This document shows, one piece after another, positions 53,703 to 60,673 of a DNA stretch of 64,000 nt. A program made the position numbers and the translations under genes. Numbering within the stretch: position 1 is the first letter of the stretch; the number at the start of each line of letters is the position of its first letter. The DNA is taken from positions 1,612,001-1,676,000 of the forward strand of contig NZ_JAGIOG010000001.1 of NCBI RefSeq assembly GCF_017876595.1, in the 5' to 3' direction. The notes under the pieces were generated by a model. That model worked only from the letters and a program-made list of their open reading frames with translations, did no database searches and had not been told where the DNA came from. The DNA is from Aeromicrobium fastidiosum. Lineage in GTDB: Bacteria > Actinomycetota > Actinomycetes > Propionibacteriales > Nocardioidaceae.

Positions 53703-54009
53703 CCCTCCCGGCTGCCAAGGCGCAGCATCGACCCACCACTGGTGGTTGAAAATGGCACCCCACTTCGCGGGGAGGTCTGGCCATCGTCCGGAGTGGCCTG
53801 CTCACGCTGGTCGGCGGGCCGCCGTCGCTTTTCCCTGAACCACGTCTCAGCCCGGTGCTCAGAATGATCCCGCTGCAGATCCATGTCCCGCGTCAGCTCG
53901 GTCGCAGTGACATCACCCGCCACCGGGCAGAAGAAAGTTCCAACGGGCGGGAGATCCTCGCGCGGACGTGATCCGGTTGTCGCGGTGGTCCGCGGGCAGC
54001 CATGACGCC
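53485..54009. other. Right junction of the island with transposase debris
   Basis: A 525-bp stretch without an intact gene. It carries the IS3 orfA remnant (53480-53702, minus). GC content rises back to the genome level at about 53940. The rest has no recognisable coding sequence. Confidence 0.6.
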
Positions 54010-55149
54010 ATGGTCGACGGCAGGCACGTGGCGCACTTCGTGATGATGAATCCCAACAAGCGAGGTCCGGTCGAGCTGCTGTTCCCGGTTCTCGCACGCG
54101 AGTGGGCTGCCCGCGGGGGCCGCACGTCCTGCTGGTTCACCGCGGAGCCACCGGCCTGGTATGCCGCGATGCTCGATGACGCCGGGGTCGAGCACGGTGT
54201 GATCGACGGCGTCACCGACGGAGTCATCGACAAGGACGCGTGGAACGCGGCCGTCGAGCGAGCAGCCCTCGACCTGCGGCCCGACCTCGTGCACATCCAT
54301 CACGGCTGGCACGGATCGGCCGCTGCCCTGGCACGGCAGGGCATCCTGGCGGTGCAGACGGAGCACTCGTGACGCTCTCCGCAGCGGCTCGAGCCGCTGC
54401 GACGGCTGGTGCGTCACCACGGCCAGCGTGCGGTCAAGCGCTTCATCGCCGTGGCCGAGCTCATCAACGTGCAGACCCAGCGCGACTTCATGGTGCCGGC
54501 GGCCAAGGTCGTGACCGTGCACAACGGCGTCGACACCGAGCACTTCCGGCACCGCCCCGACGAACGAGCAGCACTGCGGCACGAGCTGCTGGGCATCGAC
54601 GACGACCGCCTGGTCATCGCGCAGGCCGCCTTCCTGGACGCCCGCAAGCGTCAGGCGATGCTGATCGAGGCGATGCCCACGGTGCTGCTCGCCGATCCGC
54701 GCACCCACCTCGCACTCGCGGGCGGGGGCGACGACGAGCCGATGCTGCGTGAGCTGATCACGTCGCTCGGTCTCGGCGACAACGTCAGCCTGCTCACCGG
54801 CGACAACGACATCGCTGCGCTCTACGCGGCCTCGGACGTCGCCACGCTCGTGTCGACCCACGAGGGCCTGCCCGGCAGCGCGATCGAGGCGCTCGCCTGC
54901 GGGCTGCCGCTGCTCATCGCGCCCAACGGTGGCAGCGTCGAGGTCATCGAGCACGAGGTCAGCGGCCTGTTCCTGCACGACGAGACCGTTGCCGGCACGG
55001 CAGCCGCGCTCACTCGGCTGGTGACGGACGCCGGCCTGCGCGAGCGACTCGCTGTCGCGGGGCTCGAGCGGGTCCGCGAACGGTTCGACATCCGGGTCAC
55101 GGCCCGGCGTACGGCTGACGTGCACGAGAGCGTCCTGGCAGCCGGCTGA
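54010..55149 (+). pseudogene. GT4-type glycosyltransferase interrupted by an in-frame stop
   Basis: The reading frame is continuous in homology from MVDGRHVAHFVMMNPNKRGP through KVVTVHNGVDTEHFRH, LYAASDVATLVSTHEGLPGS and ALACGLPLLIAPNGGSVEVI, a complete GT-B retaining transferase of about 380 aa. One TGA codon at 54370-54372 (after VQTEHS, before RSPQRLEPLRRL) splits it in the same frame. This is a single nonsense change, not a frameshift. The second half could restart at GTG 54409, but lacks the acceptor domain. Probably inactive unless read through, or unless the base is a sequencing error. Confidence 0.8.
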
Positions 55150-55163
55150 TCGCCTCCAACCCC

Positions 55164-56945
55164 GTGACCCTCTCATCTGGCCGCTGGCGGCGCGCGGTGA
55201 TCGTCGGCGTCATCGTCCTGTTCGCCTGTGGCGCGGCGACCGTGTCGCTGACACGGAACGACGACAGGTCGGGCGTCCTGCCCTACTCGGCGCCGGACGT
55301 CGTCAACCCGATGCGCGGGCAGTTCGACAACATCCTCACCGGCCTCTTCCCACAGTCGAACGAGGCGAACCGCGATCTGCCCGCATGGCCCGGGACGCGG
55401 GACGCGGCGCTGCGATTCACGTGGCGGTCGCTGCAGCCGGTCGACCCCGCTGACCTGCCGGCCGATGCACCGGACGACGAGCGCTACGACTTCAGCGTCA
55501 TCGATCGGGCGCTCGACGCCTACGAAGCCCGCGGCATGAGGCTCACGCTGCGCATCTCGTCGTACGACTCGTGCTGCGAGCAGCTGCGGCCGGGGGACGT
55601 CAACATCGGGGTGCCCGACTGGCTCGCCGCGAGGGACGGTGCGGTTGACCGGTACGACCGCGACGGCACCGTGCAGGTCATCCCCGACTGGAACAGCGTC
55701 GCCTACCTCGACGGGTTCACGTCCTTGGTGGCAGCGCTCGGCCGCCGCTACGACGGCGACGAGCGGCTGGCGATCTTCGAGATGTCCGGTTGCGGCGACT
55801 TCAGCGAGAACGTCCTGCCGGTGCTGAGGGACGATCTCGACGCCCCGGGCCCCGCCGAGGAGGTCAGCGAGGAGGTCCTCGGCCACTACAGCCAGTACCG
55901 CGACCAGTTCATCACCGCGGCGTCCGCCCGGCGCCTCGTCGCCGCCAACCTGCGTGCCTTCCCGCGGACGCAGATGCTCACGGCACCTGGGAACGCGCTG
56001 ATCGTCAAGGAGCTCATGCGTGACAGCGACGCCCTCGACGCCGTCACGCACCCGGTCGGGATCAGGTCGGACTGCCTCGGCGTGCAGGAGGTGCTGCCGA
56101 CATGGGCGACCGACCCGTCGTCGGAGTACGTCAAGCGTGGCGACGCGATCATCGACGTCGTGAAGCGGCGTCTCGTCGAGGCGCCGGTCGTGACCGAGTG
56201 GTGCCAGGTCGTCGCGGAGACGGGCTCCGACCTGGACCTGAGGCAGGTCGACGTCGACCAGGACGGCGGCGACGAGATGCCCACCGCCGCCACGGCCACC
56301 GACACCGTGGCCTTCGATGCCGACGCCGACCTCGAGCCCGGCACCTACACCGTCACGGCGGTGGTCTCGTGGGACGAGCACAAGGCCGGGGCGACCCACC
56401 GCGTCGACCTCGGACCCATGCTGCCCGCGCGGGCGGCTGTCTCAGGCCAGGTCGACGATGACGGGGGCGTGGTCGCTGGCGCCCTTGCCCTTGCGCTCGT
56501 CGCGGTCGATCCACGCGTTCTCGACCCGGGCGGCGAGGGCGGGGGAGGACAGGACGAAGTCGATGCGCAGGCCGCGCTTCTTCGGGAACGCGAGCTGCTG
56601 GTAGTCCCAGTAGGTGTAGACGCCGGGGCCCGGTGTGAACGGCCGGACGACGTCGGCGTAGCCCGCGTCGACGACGGCCTGGAAGGCGTCGCGCTCGGGC
56701 TGCGACACGTGCGTCTTGCCCTCGAACGCCGTCACGTCCCACACGTCGTCGTCGGTGGGGATGACGTTCCAGTCGCCCGTCAGCGCGATCTGCGCCGTGG
56801 GGTCGTCGGCGAGCCACTGGGCCGAGGCCTGTCGCAGGCGCTCGAGCCACTGCAGCTTGTAGTCGTAGTGCGGGTGGCCGAGCTCGCGGCCGTTGGGCAC
56901 GTAGAGGCTCCAGACGCGCACGCCGCCGCACGTGGCTCCGATTGA
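55164..56945 (+). CDS. DUF4832-like putative glycosidase whose frame runs on into xthA antisense
   Basis: A signal-anchored protein (helix near residue 12: VIVGVIVLFACGAATVSL). The body begins VVNPMRGQFDNILTGLFP, then RFTWRSLQPVDPADLPADAP and YEARGMRLTLRISSYDSCC, a TIM-barrel-like DUF4832/glycosidase layout with IFEMSGCGDFSEN. The natural protein probably ends near PGTYTVTAVVSWDEHKAGA (about 56440). The frame has no stop there and continues about 500 nt across the opposite-strand exonuclease III gene. The 3' end looks lost by deletion. GTG start at 55164. Confidence 0.55.
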   Translation: MTLSSGRWRRAVIVGVIVLFACGAATVSLTRNDDRSGVLPYSAPDVVNPMRGQFDNILTGLFPQSNEANRDLPAWPGTRDAALRFTWRSLQPVDPADLPADAPDDERYDFSVIDRALDAYEARGMRLTLRISSYDSCCEQLRPGDVNIGVPDWLAARDGAVDRYDRDGTVQVIPDWNSVAYLDGFTSLVAALGRRYDGDERLAIFEMSGCGDFSENVLPVLRDDLDAPGPAEEVSEEVLGHYSQYRDQFITAASARRLVAANLRAFPRTQMLTAPGNALIVKELMRDSDALDAVTHPVGIRSDCLGVQEVLPTWATDPSSEYVKRGDAIIDVVKRRLVEAPVVTEWCQVVAETGSDLDLRQVDVDQDGGDEMPTAATATDTVAFDADADLEPGTYTVTAVVSWDEHKAGATHRVDLGPMLPARAAVSGQVDDDGGVVAGALALALVAVDPRVLDPGGEGGGGQDEVDAQAALLRERELLVVPVGVDAGARCERPDDVGVARVDDGLEGVALGLRHVRLALERRHVPHVVVGGDDVPVARQRDLRRGVVGEPLGRGLSQALEPLQLVVVVRVAELAAVGHVEAPDAHAAARGSD

Positions 56946-57233
56946 GCGGGCCTCGACGATCTCGGGGTCGCCGAACATCGGCTGGTCGTCGGCGAACTGG
57001 GTCGCGACGTCGTCGAGTCCGACGCGCGAGATCAGCGCGACGCCGTTCCACTGGCTCAGCCCGCGGTGGACGTATTCGTAGCCCATCGCGGAGAGCTCGA
57101 GGCCGGGAAACTGGTCCTCGCGGCACTTGGTCTCCTGGACGGCCAGGACGTCGATGTCGTGACGTTCGAGGAAGCCCGTGACGCGGTCGATGCGGCTGCG
57201 GATGGAGTTGACGTTCCAGGTGGCGATACGCAC
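56442..57233 (-). CDS. xthA: Exodeoxyribonuclease III
   Basis: A 263-aa Mg-dependent AP endonuclease/3'-5' exonuclease for base-excision repair. Seen: RIATWNVNSIRSRI, catalytic Glu in LAVQETKCREDQFP, GDWNVIPTDDDVWD, and the C-terminal LRIDFVLSS plus GASDHAPVIVDL with the catalytic His. GTG at 57233. It is followed on the same strand by nothing intact; the truncated glycosidase frame converges on it. It is nine bases from the Mrp operon end. Confidence 0.93.
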   Translation of the reverse strand: MRIATWNVNSIRSRIDRVTGFLERHDIDVLAVQETKCREDQFPGLELSAMGYEYVHRGLSQWNGVALISRVGLDDVATQFADDQPMFGDPEIVEARSIGATCGGVRVWSLYVPNGRELGHPHYDYKLQWLERLRQASAQWLADDPTAQIALTGDWNVIPTDDDVWDVTAFEGKTHVSQPERDAFQAVVDAGYADVVRPFTPGPGVYTYWDYQQLAFPKKRGLRIDFVLSSPALAARVENAWIDRDERKGKGASDHAPVIVDLA

Positions 57234-57242
57234 GTCACGAAC

Positions 57243-57611
57243 CTATCGCGTCGGGCTGACGGGGCCGCCGTCGTCCTCGGTGTCCCAGCGGCCGTCGTCG
57301 TCGAACTCGCACACCGTCAGCTGGTCGCGGCGCGCGAACCCGGTGCGGAACGCCGCGCGACCGACCATGTGCGCCGACACGGGCGCGGTCAGCAGCTGGA
57401 AGACCGCGATCAGCACGATGACCGTGACGTCGGACAGGTCGCGTAGCCGCAGGGCCAGCCCGGTGAGGATCAGCAGCAGGCCGACGGTCTGCGGCTTGGT
57501 GGCCGCGTGCATGCGGCTCAGCACGTCGGGGAACCGCACGATGCCGATGGCCGCGATCGTGGCCATGAGCGATCCCGAGACGAGCAGCGTGCCGGCGATG
57601 ACGTCGATCAT
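57243..57611 (-). CDS. mrpG: Mrp Na+/H+ antiporter subunit G
   Basis: A 122-aa membrane protein with three helices: VIAGTLLVSGSLMATIAAIG, PQTVGLLLILTGLALRL and VTVIVLIAVFQLLTAPVSAH. The loop IVRFPDVLSRMHAATKPQT is the MnhG signature. Last gene of the operon, coupled to subunit F by ATGA. The hydrophilic C-terminal tail is acidic. Confidence 0.93.
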   Translation of the reverse strand: MIDVIAGTLLVSGSLMATIAAIGIVRFPDVLSRMHAATKPQTVGLLLILTGLALRLRDLSDVTVIVLIAVFQLLTAPVSAHMVGRAAFRTGFARRDQLTVCEFDDDGRWDTEDDGGPVSPTR

Positions 57612-57994
57612 GGCGTCCCCTCCCCGCGCGGCAGCCGGGCACCCGTGTCGTCGCGGTCGCCGGTCTGGTCGTCGTCGAAGGGCTGCCGGGCGACCATGTC
57701 GTCGGGATCGGTCGGCTCGGCGTCATAGGCCCGCCGGTCGGTGTCGGGTGCCGCGAAGCGCGCGATGCTGACCGAGCTGAGGAATCCGACCAGGGCCAGC
57801 ACGACCAGGATCGAGAGCGTCGTGCCGTGGCGCTCGACGGCGGCCTCGATGCCGATCGCACCGGCGCTGGCCGCGACGAAGACGTCGGCGGCGACGGTGC
57901 GGTCGAGCATCGTCGGACCGCGGACGATACGGACGATGCAGAGCACTCCCGTGATCGACAGCAGGACGACGCAGATGGTGCCGACGACGGTCAT
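57608..57994 (-). CDS. mrpF: Mrp antiporter subunit F
   Basis: A 128-aa subunit. Membrane helices include ICVVLLSITGVLCIVRIV and STLS-like SILVVLALVGFLSSVSIA, with the conserved RGPTMLDRTVAADV motif. The C-terminal 40 residues are an acidic hydrophilic extension beyond the usual 90-95 aa. Coupled by ATGA overlaps on both sides. Confidence 0.92.
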   Translation of the reverse strand: MTVVGTICVVLLSITGVLCIVRIVRGPTMLDRTVAADVFVAASAGAIGIEAAVERHGTTLSILVVLALVGFLSSVSIARFAAPDTDRRAYDAEPTDPDDMVARQPFDDDQTGDRDDTGARLPRGEGTP

Positions 57995-58542
57995 GCGTGT
58001 GCCTCCTGGTGTCCGCGGCACGCCACGACCTCGTGGTCTGCGCCGAGTGCCGCGATGACGCGACGCTCCTGCGCGAGGGCCTTCTCGCGCGCGCGCTCGA
58101 CCTTGGCCGGGGTGCTGCCGTCGAGCAGGTGCAGCCAGATGATGCCCCGCCGGCTGTCGAGCTCGATCAACAGCGAGCCGGGCACCAGAGAGATGAGCTC
58201 GGCGGTGATCGTGAGCAGGAGCTCCGAGCGCGTCGCGAGCTGCACGCGGATGACTGCGCTGGCCGGCGGGGCGGCGGGCCGGATCGCGAGCCACGCCACC
58301 TGCACGCTCGCGCTGATCAGGTCGACGAGGAACGTCGCGACGAGACGGACGGCGGCGAGCGGCCTGAACCGTCCCTGCCAGCCGACCGCCGGGAACGGGA
58401 AGACCGTCATGACGACCAGCGAGACGAGCGCCCCGCCCAGCACCGTGATCGGGCCGACGTTGCCCCACAGCAGCACCCACACGAGCGTCAGCGCGACGAC
58501 GACGGGCAGGCGGCTCAGGAGGTCGCGGCCGGCGGCTCTCAT
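57991..58542 (-). CDS. mrpE: Mrp antiporter subunit E
   Basis: A 183-aa subunit. Seen: two N-terminal helices (VVVALTLVWVLLWGNVGPIT, VLGGALVSLVVMTVFPF), then LITA-type ITAELISLVPGSLLIELDSR and WLHLLDGS, characteristic of MnhE. ATGA overlaps with subunits D and F. Confidence 0.92.
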   Translation of the reverse strand: MRAAGRDLLSRLPVVVALTLVWVLLWGNVGPITVLGGALVSLVVMTVFPFPAVGWQGRFRPLAAVRLVATFLVDLISASVQVAWLAIRPAAPPASAVIRVQLATRSELLLTITAELISLVPGSLLIELDSRRGIIWLHLLDGSTPAKVERAREKALAQERRVIAALGADHEVVACRGHQEAHA

Positions 58543-60146
58543 GCGCCACCCCCGAGCACCGCGACGATGTAGGGGCTGCGCTGCATCAGCTCGTCTGCGG
58601 CGCGGGTCGTGAACGCGAGCATGGGGCCGGCGACGACCGTCAGCGCGACCGAGCAGCCCACCAGCAGCACCGTCGGCAGCACCATGCCGAGCGGGAGGCG
58701 CTGCTCATCGCTCTCGTCGGCGACCTTCCAGGTGCTGGTGCGCTCGGTCTTGGTCGAGACGCCCGATCGTCCGTGCATCGAGCCGCCGTGCGAGTCGGAC
58801 CCGAGGTCGTCGCCCGCCTCGTGCTCGGGCTCGGCGGGCTGCCAGAAGGCACGGTTCCAGACCTTGGCGATCGCATAGAGGGTCAGCAGGCTCGTGACGA
58901 CCGCCGCGGCGACGGCGACGTACGACAGCCACCGGTGGTCGTCGACACCGGCCTGCACCAGCGCGAGCTTGCCGAGGAATCCCGAGAACGGCGGGATGCC
59001 GGCGAGATTCATGGCCGGCACGAAGAACATGACCGACAGCACCGGGGCGGCGCGGGCGAGACCGCCCAGCTTGTCGAGGTTGGTCGTGCTGCTGCGGTAC
59101 TCGATGAGTCCCGCCACGAGGAACAGCGTCGTCTGCACCGTGATGTGGTGCGCGATGTAGAAGATGGCACCCGACAGCCCCGCGGTGCTGCCGAGCGCGA
59201 CGCCGAACAGCATGTAGCCGATGTGGCTGACGAGCGTGAACGACAGGATGCGCTTGATGTCGGACTGCGCGACCGCGCCGAGGATGCCGACGACCATCGT
59301 GAACACCGCGGCCCACAGCAGCAGCGTGCGCAGGTCGCTGTCGGGGAAGAGCAGCGTCTGCGTGCGGATGATCGCGTAGATGCCGACCTTGGTGAGCAGG
59401 CCCGCGAACACCGCGGTGACGGGAGCGGGCGCCGTCGGGTAGGAGTCGGGCAGCCAGGCCGAGAGCGGGAACACCGCGGCCTTGATGCAGAACGTCGTGA
59501 GCAGCAGCAGCTGCAGCAGGGTCGACACCTCGGGAGGCAGATCGGCGATGCGGCCCGAGAGCGCCGCGAAGTTGACCGTGCCGGTGGCGGCGTAGACGCA
59601 CGCGATCGCGACGAGGAAGACGACCGACGAGATCATGCTGACGACGATGTAGATCGTGCCCGAGCGAACCCGTGCGCCGGTGCCGCCCAGCGTGATCAGC
59701 ACGTACGACGAGACCAGCAGGATCTCGAAGCCGACGAACAGGTTGAACAGGTCGGCCGACAAGAAGGCGTTGGAGACGCCGGCGCTCAGCACCAGGAACG
59801 TCGGGTGGAACACCGACAGCGGCGCGTCGCGGCCGAACTCGACGATGCCCTGGCCGAAGGAGTAGAGCAGGACGCAGAGCGTCACGATCGTCGAGACCAG
59901 CAGCATCAGCGCCGACAGCCGGTCGGCGACCAGGCTGATGCCGATGTCGGCGGGCCAGCCGCCGACGTTGACGGTCTGCGGTCCGAAGTGGTCGGCGCGG
60001 TAGAGCAGCACCGCCGACACCGTGACGACCAGCGCCAGGATCGCGATGCTGATGACGCGCTGGGCGCGGGCCGATCGCCCGAACACCAGGCACAGTCCCG
60101 CGCCCAGCAGGGGCAGGATGACGGGAAGGAGCACGATCTGGTTCAC
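58539..60146 (-). CDS. mrpD: Mrp antiporter subunit D
   Basis: A 535-aa proton-translocating subunit of the NuoN/MnhD family with about 14 helices. Seen: FVGFEILLVSSYVLITLGG, TFCIKAAVFPLSAWLPDSYP with Lys in the transport path, and VGIYAIIRTQTLLFPDS. An inserted hydrophilic loop near residues 435-480 (HEAGDDLGSDSHGGSM) is unusual. GTG at 60146 overlaps the subunit C stop. Confidence 0.93.
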   Translation of the reverse strand: MNQIVLLPVILPLLGAGLCLVFGRSARAQRVISIAILALVVTVSAVLLYRADHFGPQTVNVGGWPADIGISLVADRLSALMLLVSTIVTLCVLLYSFGQGIVEFGRDAPLSVFHPTFLVLSAGVSNAFLSADLFNLFVGFEILLVSSYVLITLGGTGARVRSGTIYIVVSMISSVVFLVAIACVYAATGTVNFAALSGRIADLPPEVSTLLQLLLLTTFCIKAAVFPLSAWLPDSYPTAPAPVTAVFAGLLTKVGIYAIIRTQTLLFPDSDLRTLLLWAAVFTMVVGILGAVAQSDIKRILSFTLVSHIGYMLFGVALGSTAGLSGAIFYIAHHITVQTTLFLVAGLIEYRSSTTNLDKLGGLARAAPVLSVMFFVPAMNLAGIPPFSGFLGKLALVQAGVDDHRWLSYVAVAAAVVTSLLTLYAIAKVWNRAFWQPAEPEHEAGDDLGSDSHGGSMHGRSGVSTKTERTSTWKVADESDEQRLPLGMVLPTVLLVGCSVALTVVAGPMLAFTTRAADELMQRSPYIVAVLGGGA

Positions 60147-60673
60147 GAGTCCTCGCCCCCTGAGTCGTCCGCTTCGCCCCGTGAGCCTGTCGAAAGGGCC
60201 TCCGGCACCGTCGCGTCCGGCACCTCGTGGATCTCGGGGTGCTGCGCCGGGGCGTCGGAACCCTCCTCGTCGGGGAGTGCCGCATCGGCGGCGTCGAAGC
60301 TCGCGGAGGTCTCGTCCTGCTCGGCGCGGCGACGGATCAGGTCGTCCTCGACGTCGTCCTGGACGTCGTCGTGGCCCGTGAGCTGCCACGCGCGGTAGGC
60401 CAGGGCCAGGCCGAACGCCGTGACGCCGAGGGTGATGACGATTGCCGTCAGCACCATGGCCTGGGGCAGCGGGTCGCTCATGGGCTTGTCTGACAGGCCG
60501 ACGATGGGGGCGGTGCCGGCGGGTCCGGAGACCACCAGGAACAGCACGCTGACGCCGTTGCCGATCAGCACGAAGCCGATCAGGATGCGCGTCAGGCTGC
60601 GCTCGAGCACCAGCGTCACGCCGGCCGCGACCATGACGCCTACCAGGATCACCAGGGGGAGGTTGGGGGTCAT
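60143..60673 (-). CDS. mrpC: Mrp antiporter subunit C with extended acidic tail
   Basis: A 176-aa NuoK-like subunit. Three helices: LVILVGVMVAAGVTLVLERS, RILIGFVLIGNGVSVLFLVV and QAMVLTAIVITLGVTAFGLA. Normal MnhC is about 110-125 aa; here an acidic tail of about 60 residues follows, and its end (PEALSTGSRGEADDS) is encoded by a copy of the dispersed repeat. Confidence 0.92.
   Translation of the reverse strand: MTPNLPLVILVGVMVAAGVTLVLERSLTRILIGFVLIGNGVSVLFLVVSGPAGTAPIVGLSDKPMSDPLPQAMVLTAIVITLGVTAFGLALAYRAWQLTGHDDVQDDVEDDLIRRRAEQDETSASFDAADAALPDEEGSDAPAQHPEIHEVPDATVPEALSTGSRGEADDSGGEDS
60178..60198. repeat. Dispersed repeat, copy 3 (inside mrpC)
   Basis: Like the other two copies apart from one base (GTGAGCCTGTCGAAAGG in place of TTGAGCC). 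It encodes ALSTGSR in the extra C-terminal tail of MrpC. Confidence 0.8.
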
